In this document: positions 18,729 through 27,480 of the stretch, piece by piece | How positions within the stretch are numbered: the first letter of the stretch is position 1 | Layout of the letters: the number at the start of each line of letters is the position of its first letter | NCBI GenBank assembly: GCA_011087955.1 | Contig: JAALKR010000018.1 | Span: 1 to 40,942, forward strand | DNA from: Oligoflexia bacterium | GTDB lineage: Bacteria > Bdellovibrionota > UBA1018 > CAIPTA01 > JAALKR01 | Length of the DNA: 40,942 bases | Direction: 5' to 3' | Position numbers and translations under genes: made by a program | Notes under the pieces: model-generated | What the model saw: only the letters and a program-made list of their open reading frames with translations | The model's database searches: none | What the model was told of the DNA's origin: nothing

Positions 18729-18743
18729 GTCTAAACTTTAGAC
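18729..18743. promoter_or_regulatory. 15-bp perfect palindrome, candidate operator
   Basis: GTCTAAA-C-TTTAGAC is a perfect 7-1-7 palindrome about 75 bp upstream of the secreted-protein start. Its size and position fit a binding site for a dimeric regulator. A one-base centre makes an RNA hairpin less likely. Confidence 0.4.
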
Positions 18744-18817
18744 ACCTAACAATATCATTGAGAAGAAGTCGGATATCAGCTACCCTGAAGGTGTATGTAT
18801 ACCGTAGGGAGATATTC

Positions 18818-20056
18818 ATGACTGTATTGATGAGCCACGCTGCAACGGCGTTCGCGTTATCTTTGTTTTTGTTTTCCACTCCGTATGCACAAGCGGACTT
18901 TACTGGTGCTTTTGAGAAGGCTGAAAAAAAGGCTGAGGAGCTCGCCCCCGAAGAAAATACTAATAGCAAGGCAGCTGCGGACACCTTAGAGACCGCGGGC
19001 ACTGTAAAAACGGTGAGCGACTGGGTCGGCGTCACAGCTACTGCAGCGACCATAGGTACCGAACTCTACGAATGGGGCTTCGTGGATGATGAGAAACTAC
19101 AGGAACTAGATTCCGAATACAGAGTTGCCGTTGATGCCGGCAACAATGAAAGAGCTGAAGAGGTTTTAGCTGAATTAACCCAACTTAATGAAAAGAAAAA
19201 GATGGTTGCAAAGGACCAGGCTAGCACACAGAAGTCACTAGGCACGATTCAAAAGGTGGCTGGTTTTGCAAACTTAGGTGCCGCAACTGGATCCATTGCT
19301 TCCGCCGTCATGGGCTATCGGGCGGCTAGAAAATTGGAAGAAGGTAAAATTAGCAATAGCGGAGAAACTAGAAAAGCAAAAAAAGCCGCAAAGAAGGCGG
19401 CCAATCGGGCGCTCGTTTTCGGTGCCGGTGAGGCTGCTGTCGGGCTTGTGTCGTTGAACCTATCGAAAAAGCACAAAGAGCGCGCAGACTCACTAAATTC
19501 TCTAGCTGATGATCTAGACTCTCCTTCCCCTGCCTCAAATATACGCCCTGACCTTCCCTCCGATGTACGTATGGATATCGATGAACTATTCGATAAAGTG
19601 GCTGTAACCAAATGTGGGGCGGGTGCGGAGTACCGCGTACTTAGCCCAGATAGCGCTGTTGAAGGTTATGATCCGGAGGCTCCACGAGTTGCAGGTAATG
19701 CAAATTCCAATGAAGTGCAATACAGAGCCACTTATAACCGTATTGAATGTCTACCGCCAACAGTTGTAGATGCTGATACAGATACAGGTGAGGACCCTGC
19801 CATCATCAATCCTCCCGATGGTGGTATGGCTTTCTGTACCTCGGATGTATTTGCTTGTCCGGACGGATCTTTCGTTGGGCGCGATGCCAGTAACGGTTGT
19901 CAATTTATGAGCTGCCCAAAATCGACGACCATTACCGATGCTTCAAACACTACATCCACCACAGAATCGGGAGAAGTTCCTCGACTACCGTCGTTGGCTG
20001 ATGAACAGGAAGACCTTCAAATGGACGGTGTGGGCGCTGAGGTTGAACAGAACTAA
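18818..20056 (+). CDS. Unknown secreted protein with Cys-rich CPDGS motif
   Basis: The start is set at ATG 18818, with GGGAGA 6-8 bp upstream; it gives a proper signal peptide (MTVLMSHAATAFALSLFLFSTPYAQA), whereas the ORF-track start adds 56 unlike residues. The mature ~386 aa are Ala/Glu-rich and helical: a segment like EYRVAVDAGNNERAEEVLAELTQL, two hydrophobic Gly/Ala helices (VAGFANLGAATGSIASAVMGY and ALVFGAGEAAVGLVSLNL) around a Lys/Ala-rich stretch, a Thr/Ser-rich linker, and a small cysteine module FACPDGSFVGRDASNGCQFMSCP. That last motif resembles a short Cys module seen in other secreted proteins, but I cannot name a family. It is probably periplasmic or outer-membrane-associated. It stands alone, convergent with the heptose-kinase operon. 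Confidence 0.7.
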   Translation: MTVLMSHAATAFALSLFLFSTPYAQADFTGAFEKAEKKAEELAPEENTNSKAAADTLETAGTVKTVSDWVGVTATAATIGTELYEWGFVDDEKLQELDSEYRVAVDAGNNERAEEVLAELTQLNEKKKMVAKDQASTQKSLGTIQKVAGFANLGAATGSIASAVMGYRAARKLEEGKISNSGETRKAKKAAKKAANRALVFGAGEAAVGLVSLNLSKKHKERADSLNSLADDLDSPSPASNIRPDLPSDVRMDIDELFDKVAVTKCGAGAEYRVLSPDSAVEGYDPEAPRVAGNANSNEVQYRATYNRIECLPPTVVDADTDTGEDPAIINPPDGGMAFCTSDVFACPDGSFVGRDASNGCQFMSCPKSTTITDASNTTSTTESGEVPRLPSLADEQEDLQMDGVGAEVEQN

Positions 20057-20096
20057 GAGGATATTCTGAAAAGTTACTAAAAGCCTTAAATCACAA

Positions 20097-20117
20097 GGGC
20101 TAGCGGAGGCTAGTCCC
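20097..20117. terminator. Hairpin between convergent genes
   Basis: GGGCTAGC and GCTAGTCCC pair with one bulged T around a GGAG loop. It lies between the secreted-protein gene and the convergent heptose-kinase gene and may end transcription from one or both sides. No clear T-run follows on either strand. Confidence 0.4.
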
Positions 20118-20123
20118 CGGCGA

Positions 20124-21152
20124 TCAGTCTGAAAAGCCATTTACTTGACTCATATAAACTTCTAGTTCCTGAACTGAAATAACAGCAGTTCCGGGAACTC
20201 CTACTCCTGCGCCTGCAGCATAATTTGCCATAGTCGCCGCTTCTTTAACAGAAATTCCCGCAGCAATTGCCAATGTAAGCATTGCAATTACGGTGTCCCC
20301 TGCTCCCGAAACATCAAAAACTTGGCGCGCAAACGTAGGGACATGAATAGGAGCCTCCTCTCGGGAGAATATTGTCATTCCATCCTTTCCTCGAGTGATG
20401 ACCAGAATTTTGCATTCTAGCTCGCGCATTAGAGCTCTACCACATTCTAAGATGTCGTCCTCCGCATACAATTCCTTGCCACATAATTGCTCTGCTTCCC
20501 GCAAGTTCGGCGTAACCATATCCGCACCTCGGTAATACTCAATTCGAGAACAATCACTGGTAGAAGGCGGATCAACAGCTACAAACTTATTGGCCCCCTT
20601 TGCAATACGAATCAACTCTTGGGCTACACTCTTAGTGATAGTGCCTTTTGCATAATCCTCAATTACTAAAGCATCCATCGCCTCTATTCCATTTTCAATC
20701 GCTGCGCATAGTGCCCCCTCTTGCTCCTTTGTCAGCGGAGTACGTATTTCGTGATCGACGCGTACCACTTGTTGCCCCATCGCAATTACACGCTCTTTCA
20801 CCGTGGTCCGACGACCTTCATGCTGCATAATTTTATCTCGATTAATAGAACACTCATCGAGCATCCCAAAAAGGTCGTCTGCAAAACGGTCTTTGCCAAT
20901 AAACCCCGCCAAATGTGGCCTTGCGGAAAATGCTGCTAAATTATTCGCTACATTGGAAGCCAAACCCAATTTACTGTGAATCTTTTCCACAGAAACAATC
21001 GGTACGGGAGCCTCTGGGTTCAACCGAGTGGCTTCCCCTTCCGTGTAACGATCAATTCCCACATCGCCTACCACAAGAATTGGCTTACTCTTGATTTGAG
21101 ATACAATTTCTTGAAACCGACTTCGAGATAATTGAAATTGGTTACTTGTCAT
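20124..21152 (-). CDS. rfaE1: D-glycero-beta-D-manno-heptose-7-phosphate kinase (RfaE1/HldE kinase domain)
   Basis: A 342-aa PfkB-family kinase that would add phosphate at C1 of D-glycero-D-manno-heptose 7-phosphate, on the way to ADP-heptose for LPS core. GDVGIDRYTEGEATRLNPEAPVPIVSVE is the RfaE1 signature, and DVSGAGDTVIAMLTLAIAAG holds the PfkB catalytic Asp and anion hole. Only the kinase half is present; the nucleotidyltransferase half of fused HldE must be a separate gene elsewhere. It overlaps the upstream GT9 gene by 4 bp, consistent with a shared role in LPS synthesis. Confidence 0.9.
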   Translation of the reverse strand: MTSNQFQLSRSRFQEIVSQIKSKPILVVGDVGIDRYTEGEATRLNPEAPVPIVSVEKIHSKLGLASNVANNLAAFSARPHLAGFIGKDRFADDLFGMLDECSINRDKIMQHEGRRTTVKERVIAMGQQVVRVDHEIRTPLTKEQEGALCAAIENGIEAMDALVIEDYAKGTITKSVAQELIRIAKGANKFVAVDPPSTSDCSRIEYYRGADMVTPNLREAEQLCGKELYAEDDILECGRALMRELECKILVITRGKDGMTIFSREEAPIHVPTFARQVFDVSGAGDTVIAMLTLAIAAGISVKEAATMANYAAGAGVGVPGTAVISVQELEVYMSQVNGFSD

Positions 21153-22357
21153 GAGATAATCCCCTCGTCTCCGTCGTAATCACCTTCTAAGTCGTCGTCA
21201 AAAGGCAAACTCGTCATCTCGACCTTAGAGGGCTTTACCATGGATATCTCTCCACCGCCCAAAAGCACATCCAACTGCACTTCTACGTCCTCAATCGATA
21301 TTCTGGGCATGCACGAGTAATATATACAAGATGCGCCGGCACATTTAAATCCCTCCGCACAATTTACGTCAGGAACTAAAATCGTAGACTTATCTTGTGA
21401 GGATACGCCTAAGTTTGTGCCATGTGAAATGCCATATGGCCCCCAGCGCATCCCACTTTGCACCCTAATTGGAGAGAACAAAGTCACCACACGAGTGCCC
21501 ACTCCAACAGCGATATGCATTGGTCCTGTACTGGGCACAACAATCGCATCACAGGAGGAAATGACAGCGATAAACTCTCCCAATGATTCAGTACCTAAGT
21601 ACTTGGAAAGAACTGGTGTACCTGACTCATAACTATGAACTTGCTCAATTTTTTCGTATACCCGATCAACTAAATCCTTCTCATCAGGGCCGCCTGTAAT
21701 TAGGATATTATATTTTCGAACTAGTCTCCGTCCTAATTGTACATAATATTTTTCTGGCCAATTCAGTGCTGATCCAGCCATACCTGGATGAATTGCTACT
21801 AAAGGAAAATTTGAAGAAATATTTTTCTCTTCAAAAATCGATGCAACACGAATTTTTTGAGCTGGGTCTACGGTAATTTCTGGTCGATAACGATGGTGAG
21901 CGACGACAACTCCAAGATCACGCAGTAGCTGTAAATTATAATCAGCCTCGTGCATTTCGACATTGGATCGATTTTGGCGAATCCCCATATTAAGAAATAT
22001 CCAGGACCACCATTTTGAGAGGCCGCCAATACGAAAGGGAATCCCTGCTAAAAATGTGGCAAATGCAATCCGAAAATTACCTTGCATTATGACAGATACT
22101 TGGTAACGCTTGCGGCGCATAGCCAGGACCATGCGAAAGAGACCTAAGATTCCTCCTCTATCCAATTCTTCAAAAACAAGAAGCTCAGAGACATTCGGAT
22201 TACCCTTAAGAACATCTTTAACCGCGCTACGAACACAAACAGAAATCTTGGCCTTGGGTTGAATAGATCGAAGTGCCTTCAGGGTCGGGGTGATTAGAAT
22301 TACATCCCCTATTTTATCGCCGCGAACGACGAGTATGCGTTCCACTTCTCTGAGCAA
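21149..22357 (-). CDS. Glycosyltransferase family 9 (heptosyltransferase-like)
   Basis: A GT9 enzyme of the ADP-heptose:LPS heptosyltransferase group. The N-terminal VRGDKIGDVILITPTLKALRSIQPKAKISVCVR and the C-terminal VAIHPGMAG, VPSTGPMHIAVGVGTRVVTLFSP motifs are diagnostic. A late cysteine cluster (CAEGFKCAGASCIYYSCMPRIS) is typical near the GT9 C-terminus. The ORF track starts at ATG 22378, but an AGGAGG Shine-Dalgarno is encoded inside those first codons and sits 6 bp before a TTG at 22357, so I take TTG as the start (402 aa). It overlaps cmk by 44 bp and the heptose kinase by 4 bp. The exact acceptor sugar is unknown. Confidence 0.88.
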   Translation of the reverse strand: MLREVERILVVRGDKIGDVILITPTLKALRSIQPKAKISVCVRSAVKDVLKGNPNVSELLVFEELDRGGILGLFRMVLAMRRKRYQVSVIMQGNFRIAFATFLAGIPFRIGGLSKWWSWIFLNMGIRQNRSNVEMHEADYNLQLLRDLGVVVAHHRYRPEITVDPAQKIRVASIFEEKNISSNFPLVAIHPGMAGSALNWPEKYYVQLGRRLVRKYNILITGGPDEKDLVDRVYEKIEQVHSYESGTPVLSKYLGTESLGEFIAVISSCDAIVVPSTGPMHIAVGVGTRVVTLFSPIRVQSGMRWGPYGISHGTNLGVSSQDKSTILVPDVNCAEGFKCAGASCIYYSCMPRISIEDVEVQLDVLLGGGEISMVKPSKVEMTSLPFDDDLEGDYDGDEGIIS

Positions 22358-23057
22358 GAATAACCTCCTTATAATCATGCACCATTTCTACGATTCTCTC
22401 TAGAACCTCTTGTATGTTTAATCCACTCGTATCAAGTTCTTTGGCGTCGTCTGCCTTTTTAAGTGGAGCGACTGCTCGCTCAGAGTCATTCTTATCTCGC
22501 TCCCGCAAATCATGGAGCACTGTTTCATAATCAGCGTTTTCACCTTTACCCGTTAACTCCTTTTGCCGCCGTTTTGCTCGCTCGGACTCCGAGGCAGTGA
22601 GAAAAATTTTTACTTCTGCATCGGGAAAGATAACGGTCCCGATATCTCTTCCTTCCATGACAGCGCCACCAGCTCCGCCCATGCGACGCTGTTGATCGAG
22701 TAATGCAGAACGGACTGCTGGAATAGCCGAAACAATTGACGCCATTCGAGAGGCCTCTTCCGTGCGAATTAACTCGCTCACATCTTGACCTTCTATCCAA
22801 ACTCGACTGCCGGATTCAGAAGCACGAAATTCGATATTGATTTTTTCGGCGAATGCGCCAATCTGTGCGATGGATTCGGCCTTTGCGGTTGATTCGGCCG
22901 TTAAGCCCTCTTGTAAAGCTTTCCATCCAACAGATCGATACAGTGCACCTGTATCAATATGAATATATCCAAGCTCTACTGCCACTAACTTAGCTAACGT
23001 GCTTTTCCCACTGCCTGCGGGACCATCAATCGCTATAATCGGTTCAATGCGCATCAT
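22314..23057 (-). CDS. cmk: Cytidylate kinase
   Basis: Cmk phosphorylates CMP and dCMP using ATP. The P-loop IIAIDGPAGSGKSTLAKLVAVELGYIHIDTGALYRSVGWKAL, the CMP-binding GRDIGTVIFPDAEVKIFLTAS and the lid RAKRRQKEL are all in place. The length of 247 aa is slightly above average because of extra C-terminal residues, which overlap the GT9 start. The start codon overlaps the end of hisC (ATGATG), with MRIEP at the second ATG an alternative. Confidence 0.95.
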   Translation of the reverse strand: MMRIEPIIAIDGPAGSGKSTLAKLVAVELGYIHIDTGALYRSVGWKALQEGLTAESTAKAESIAQIGAFAEKINIEFRASESGSRVWIEGQDVSELIRTEEASRMASIVSAIPAVRSALLDQQRRMGGAGGAVMEGRDIGTVIFPDAEVKIFLTASESERAKRRQKELTGKGENADYETVLHDLRERDKNDSERAVAPLKKADDAKELDTSGLNIQEVLERIVEMVHDYKEVILAQRSGTHTRRSRR

Positions 23058-24166
23058 TAGGACAACACCTTCTCTAATCTTGCAACTAATTTTTCGTTTT
23101 GTTCTTTCGTGCCAATAGTAATGCGCAAATGTGTTTTTAACCCAAAGTCAATCACAGGGCGCGTGATTAGCCCTTCCTTCAATAACGCGCTATAGATAGG
23201 GATTGGGTCCCTTTCGAAGTCGACTAGGACAAAATTTCCCTGACTAGGCCAAGTTCGAAGACCCATCTCTTTATAAGCATTCTGCATTTTTTCTAAACCT
23301 TGGGTATTCAAATCAACTGATTTTTTTAAGTGCTCCATATCGTCCAAAGCAATCAATGCTGCGTTTAATGTGAAGCTCGTTACATTGAATGGCATCTTTA
23401 CTTTCCACATGGCCGTAATAACGTCCGGATGCGCAATTCCATAGCCAACACGCAGGCCCCCCATCCCATAAGCCTTAGAAAAAGTGCGTGTTACGACAAT
23501 ATTGGGATACTCTTTGTATAACTTGATTGGATCTACATAGTCTTTCGCAATCACGTATTCATAGTAGGCGGAATCAAGCACTACCAAACACTTGCGCTTA
23601 CGCATCTCTTCCAAGAAGCTACATAATTCTTGTTTTTCCACATATGTTCCCGTCGGATTATTGGGGTTTGGTAAAAAAACAACCTTTGTTCGCTCATCAC
23701 AAGCAGTCGACATAGAGCTCAGGTCCGCCTTAAGATCATTGCGCAGTTTTCCTTCTCGGTACTCTACTCCGTGAATTTTAGCTGAAATACGATAAGCAAT
23801 AAATGCCACTGCACAAGAAACAATATTGTCACCTGGAACACAAAAGGTCCGGACCAAAAATTCCAGAACCTCATTAGAACCATTTCCAATGATAATCTCT
23901 TCCGGACTCACACCATTCTCTTTTGCTAATCGCTCACGTAGGTAATAGTGAGCTGCATCTGGATATAGACGAACTGCATCCACGTTATCGTTAATCTGGG
24001 AGTAGATTTTGGGCGAAGGGCCAATTGGGCTCTCATTGGAAGCCAATTTGATGATGTCACTGACTCCAAGTTCTCGCTCTAATTCCTCCATCGGCTTTCC
24101 CGGTTGGTAAGGAATCGACTCTTCGATATATTGTGGCACTGGATGAATATTTAATCGTTCACTCAT
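23057..24166 (-). CDS. hisC: Histidinol-phosphate aminotransferase
   Basis: A 369-aa fold-type I PLP aminotransferase. The SNESPIGPSP start, GNGSNEVLEFLVRTF, PNPNNPTGTYV and the PLP lysine in TFSKAYGMGGLRVGYG match HisC, which converts imidazole-acetol phosphate to histidinol phosphate. Some members also act on aromatic amino acids, which fits a gene isolated from the his operon. It is part of the tightly packed minus-strand run, 17 bp after the DUF366 gene. Confidence 0.92.
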   Translation of the reverse strand: MSERLNIHPVPQYIEESIPYQPGKPMEELERELGVSDIIKLASNESPIGPSPKIYSQINDNVDAVRLYPDAAHYYLRERLAKENGVSPEEIIIGNGSNEVLEFLVRTFCVPGDNIVSCAVAFIAYRISAKIHGVEYREGKLRNDLKADLSSMSTACDERTKVVFLPNPNNPTGTYVEKQELCSFLEEMRKRKCLVVLDSAYYEYVIAKDYVDPIKLYKEYPNIVVTRTFSKAYGMGGLRVGYGIAHPDVITAMWKVKMPFNVTSFTLNAALIALDDMEHLKKSVDLNTQGLEKMQNAYKEMGLRTWPSQGNFVLVDFERDPIPIYSALLKEGLITRPVIDFGLKTHLRITIGTKEQNEKLVARLEKVLS

Positions 24167-24183
24167 TCCCGTCTCCCTAAAAC

Positions 24184-24771
24184 CTATCGCGGAATAACCT
24201 TAGTTCGAGCCTTCCATTGATCATTCAATTCTCGGGTAAATTTTTGTAATACCTGCCCTGCAAACTTGGACCAATCGGTTAGACCCATTTCCTTCAAACC
24301 AGCCGCAGCAATGGGTGCGTCTGTCGGATCCAAGTTTATACCAAAATGAATCAGAGACGACACGGGGGAGGCTGTCACAATGGATACGGACAATTTTCGC
24401 CAGCCGGACTTGCTTGAACTTTGCCAAAACAGGTCATCTCCATCACGCTTAAATTCACCTGGCATACCCATTTCACAAAGAGTCTCCTGGACAATAACCG
24501 TAAAAAGGCGCTGCTGCCCAATTGCCCAATTCAAGTCTCCCTGAAAAAACTCTCCAAGAAAGTGAATCATAGACTTTGCTCGAATGAATGTTTTCGCTTC
24601 TCTATCTTCTAGGTCGACCAAAGCATCGGTCTGAACATCCGTAGGCCCCTGAAATGCCACCACTGCCGAGCCATATTTTTTTGTATGTTCGGCAATCCAA
24701 TGCGGGCGTAGTTCTGGTCCGTTATAGGGTATCTCTTCTTCTAAAATTTTAGTAAAAATTTGAAAGCTCAC
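24184..24771 (-). CDS. DUF366 family protein next to queC
   Basis: A 195-aa cytoplasmic protein that matches my memory of the DUF366 family: early EEEIPYNGPELRPHWIAEHTKKYGSAVVAFQGPTDVQTDALVDLEDRE, then a central MIHFLGEFFQGDLNWAIGQQRLFTVIVQETL and LSVSIVTASPVSSLIHFGINLD. It has no membrane segment. Biochemical function is not established. Its start overlaps the queC end by 4 bp, so translation is coupled, and a link to queuosine or another deazapurine is a reasonable guess. Confidence 0.75.
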   Translation of the reverse strand: MSFQIFTKILEEEIPYNGPELRPHWIAEHTKKYGSAVVAFQGPTDVQTDALVDLEDREAKTFIRAKSMIHFLGEFFQGDLNWAIGQQRLFTVIVQETLCEMGMPGEFKRDGDDLFWQSSSKSGWRKLSVSIVTASPVSSLIHFGINLDPTDAPIAAAGLKEMGLTDWSKFAGQVLQKFTRELNDQWKARTKVIPR

Positions 24772-25436
24772 GCCAATGCCTCCATCGCCCTAGCTAGCCG
24801 CTGACAGGACTCACATTTCCCACATGGCTCGGGCTTATCGCTGTAACACGACCAAATTAACTGAAATGGTAGATTTAGTTCACTACCTCGACGAACGATG
24901 CCTTGCTTATCCATTTCGATAGAGTAAGAGTCCACACCAACTTTTCCATTAGTCGACAATGAGAGAGAAGAATTTAAGGCCCTCAAATAGTCCATCGAGT
25001 TGTCCGGAAACGTAGTGGCTTCCTCTAAGTTGAACCCCACGAAAATACGATCGATACTTCTTGCCTCCGCAATCGCAGCAGCAACGTTAACTAAGACTCC
25101 ATTTCGATTTGGTACCCAAACCGCCTGCATAGTTTTACGCGTAATCTCCATTCGGTCCAAGTCATCGAATTCGATATTGGGAACATCTAATTCTTTATTC
25201 GTTAAAGCACTTGTACTGAGACTTGCTAGCCACGGTAACTCGACTTCAATCAATTCAATGGAATAGTGCTCACACAACGCTTGAACCGATCTCTGCTCGG
25301 AAAGCGCTGCTCTTTGTCCATAGTCAATAAAGCAGGCATAGACCTCGCCAATTTCTGAGTCTGCCACCGCAGCTGCCAAATTGAAGCTTGAGTCTAGCCC
25401 TCCCGAAAGGAGCACCAATGCCGTCTTTGTGTTCAT
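24768..25436 (-). CDS. queC: 7-cyano-7-deazaguanine synthase
   Basis: QueC converts 7-carboxy-7-deazaguanine to preQ0 with ATP and ammonia for queuosine tRNA modification. LVLLSGGLDSSFNLAAA is the PP-loop ATP pyrophosphatase motif, and the C-terminal CYSDKPEPCGKCESCQRLARAMEAL carries the four zinc-binding cysteines. At 222 aa it is normal length. No queD, queE or queF is in the window. It overlaps both the lytic transglycosylase upstream and the DUF366 gene downstream by 4 bp. Confidence 0.93.
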   Translation of the reverse strand: MNTKTALVLLSGGLDSSFNLAAAVADSEIGEVYACFIDYGQRAALSEQRSVQALCEHYSIELIEVELPWLASLSTSALTNKELDVPNIEFDDLDRMEITRKTMQAVWVPNRNGVLVNVAAAIAEARSIDRIFVGFNLEEATTFPDNSMDYLRALNSSLSLSTNGKVGVDSYSIEMDKQGIVRRGSELNLPFQLIWSCYSDKPEPCGKCESCQRLARAMEALA

Positions 25437-26188
25437 GGGCGCTGATCAAGATGAGCGTAGCGTTTTCCGAATCGAATGACCTTCTTATAGTAATCTAACG
25501 GTAGCCGCCGTTTCCCCCGAACGAACCGCTCAATGCGGGTAGGACCCCAATTATAGGCAGTAACATACTGTATTCGGTGTGGAAGTCGCTCCCGTAGTTC
25601 ATGAAGATAGGCCATCCCGATCTGCAAGTTATGGTGCGGATTTTCTAAAGTTGCCCTACCCCGCCACTTCATTTTGAGCCGTTCTGCCACGGCCTTGCCG
25701 GTGGATGGCTTTATTTGCATTAGTCCTACAGCTCCGGCAAATGACTCAATTTTCGGGTCAAAATTAGACTCGACGTGAATCAAACCAAGGATAAAACCAG
25801 GAGTAAAACCGTATCGCTGGCATAGCCCTAAAATATCGTGCGCCAGACGACGGGCCTTGATTCGAGAGAATTTGGAATTTCGAGTCGCTAGAATATTCGC
25901 CACTGTATCCACAGATGGGTAACCCGCTTTCCGGCCGACCACCACGGTCGTACTGACCTTCTGGCTAGCTACGACTGCACTCGGCTCTGTAGCAGCCACA
26001 GGCTCCCAGTGGGTATTTTCCCAAAACTTCCAATGCTGGATGGGCTGGATTTCCCAGTTCGATAACGCGCGGTCTACTTGACTCACATCCACATTAACCG
26101 CCAAGTAGCCGACTATAGCACTTACGGCCCCTGCCCCAAATAGGGCACGAGTCTTGTTAATTTCAGAAATAACCCGCCAAATCATCAT
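25433..26188 (-). CDS. Membrane-anchored lytic transglycosylase (SLT domain)
   Basis: This 251-aa protein has one N-terminal membrane helix (about 13-28) and a periplasmic linker, then an SLT domain at about 125-245. The catalytic Glu is in LGLIHVESNFDPKIES, followed by GAVGLMQIKPSTGKAVAERL, NPHHNLQIGMAYLHEL and the AYNWGPTRIERF motif typical of the Slt70/MltC/EmtA fold. It should cleave peptidoglycan glycan strands to 1,6-anhydro ends. It is the first gene of the minus-strand run, 62 bp from the divergent ftsY. Confidence 0.9.
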   Translation of the reverse strand: MMIWRVISEINKTRALFGAGAVSAIVGYLAVNVDVSQVDRALSNWEIQPIQHWKFWENTHWEPVAATEPSAVVASQKVSTTVVVGRKAGYPSVDTVANILATRNSKFSRIKARRLAHDILGLCQRYGFTPGFILGLIHVESNFDPKIESFAGAVGLMQIKPSTGKAVAERLKMKWRGRATLENPHHNLQIGMAYLHELRERLPHRIQYVTAYNWGPTRIERFVRGKRRLPLDYYKKVIRFGKRYAHLDQRP

Positions 26189-26250
26189 GGGCCATTTGTC
26201 TATCTGGAACGGACTAGAAAGTCAACGCTCCTCGATATATACATGCATGA

Positions 26251-27432
26251 ATGGAAGAATCATTTTTACATTTGTGGCGCAGCCATTTGGAGCGAGTCCT
26301 GTTCTCCCTTTTTGAGGAGCCCAGGGAGCTTCTGGCTGTAGATATTGGTATTCTGGCTGTCGTTCTCGTTCTATTTTTCGTACTTGGGTTCTGGCTTGGC
26401 CGCCGTTCATATGATGCCCGAGAACCTAGTCCAGAGCCGCCCAGTCAAGAACAAAGCCTAAAAGCGGGGCCAGAGCTAGAGCCGGGGCTGCCCTCTAAGG
26501 GAGAGGTGCTTTGGTCTGCAGCACTAAAAAAGAGTCGAGAGCCACTTCTTTCACGCCTACAAGATGCATGGACTAACTTAACTGGCGGCGAAACTTGGTC
26601 AGAAGATCATCCAATGTGGGAGTCACTCGAAGAGGCGTTAATCACCTCAGACATTGGCCCACAAATGACAGACACTCTACTCGACGGCCTCAAGCAGGAT
26701 TTTCGCGAAAAGCCGTCGGAAAAACACCTACGAAAGCGACTTCGCTCACGCATGCTGGAAGTTTTCGAGCTAGTTTCAGAGAAGCCTTCGGATGTACAAA
26801 ACGGTAGTAGCGAGGATCCGAATATCACCATGCTGATCGGGGTGAACGGTTCGGGGAAAACTACCACTGCCGGTAAACTCGCCTTTCAATTGAAGCAGGC
26901 TGGAAAGTCCGTAGTACTCGGGGCTGGAGACACGTTCAGAGCTGCTGCTATTGAACAGTTGCAAGCCTGGGCCGATCGCATCGGCGTAGAGTGTATCAAG
27001 CCGGCCAAGGGCGCAAACCCGGCGGCCGTCGCTTTTGATGCCGTTGCTGCGGGAATTTCCCGCAATGCAGACGAAGTTATTATCGATACAGCGGGACGCC
27101 TCCACACTAAAGACTCGCTAATGGAAGAACTACGGAAAGTGGGTCGAGTAGTTGCAAAGAAAATTCCGGGGGCCCCACACCGTGTACTACTTGTTTTGGA
27201 CGCCACTCTTGGACAAAATGCTCTAATTCAGGCCAAAGAGTTCTCATCCGTGATCGAAGCTACTGGCGTTGTGCTAACCAAGCTGGACGGCTCCGCCAAG
27301 GGTGGGGCGGCACTATCTGTTGTGTCTGAACTGGGGATACCGGTAGTAATGGTTGGTGTGGGCGAATCCGCCGAAGACTTACGCCCTTTCTCCCCGGAAG
27401 AGTTTGTAGAGAATTTGATTCCAGACGCCTAA
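26251..27432 (+). CDS. ftsY: Signal recognition particle receptor FtsY, membrane-anchored form
   Basis: FtsY docks the SRP-ribosome complex at the inner membrane. A membrane helix at about 29-49 (VDIGILAVVLVLFFVLGFWLGRR) replaces the purely peripheral acidic A domain of E. coli FtsY, followed by an acidic/Pro linker. The N domain (about 85-175) and GTPase G domain carry GVNGSGKTTTAGKLA, GDTFRAAAIEQLQAW, DTAGRLHTKDSLMEEL and TKLDGSAKGGAAL. Length is 393 aa. The two-TM HAMP gene follows by 48 bp. Confidence 0.95.
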   Translation: MEESFLHLWRSHLERVLFSLFEEPRELLAVDIGILAVVLVLFFVLGFWLGRRSYDAREPSPEPPSQEQSLKAGPELEPGLPSKGEVLWSAALKKSREPLLSRLQDAWTNLTGGETWSEDHPMWESLEEALITSDIGPQMTDTLLDGLKQDFREKPSEKHLRKRLRSRMLEVFELVSEKPSDVQNGSSEDPNITMLIGVNGSGKTTTAGKLAFQLKQAGKSVVLGAGDTFRAAAIEQLQAWADRIGVECIKPAKGANPAAVAFDAVAAGISRNADEVIIDTAGRLHTKDSLMEELRKVGRVVAKKIPGAPHRVLLVLDATLGQNALIQAKEFSSVIEATGVVLTKLDGSAKGGAALSVVSELGIPVVMVGVGESAEDLRPFSPEEFVENLIPDA

Positions 27433-27480
27433 CGAAGTACCATCAAAGAAGATAAGGGAGCTAACCTTTGGATAATTGGT

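Noticed and set aside
25433-26250. preQ1 riboswitch ahead of queC
   Set aside because: queC has a coding overlap with the upstream gene, and the 62-bp ftsY/transglycosylase gap shows no preQ1-type aptamer.
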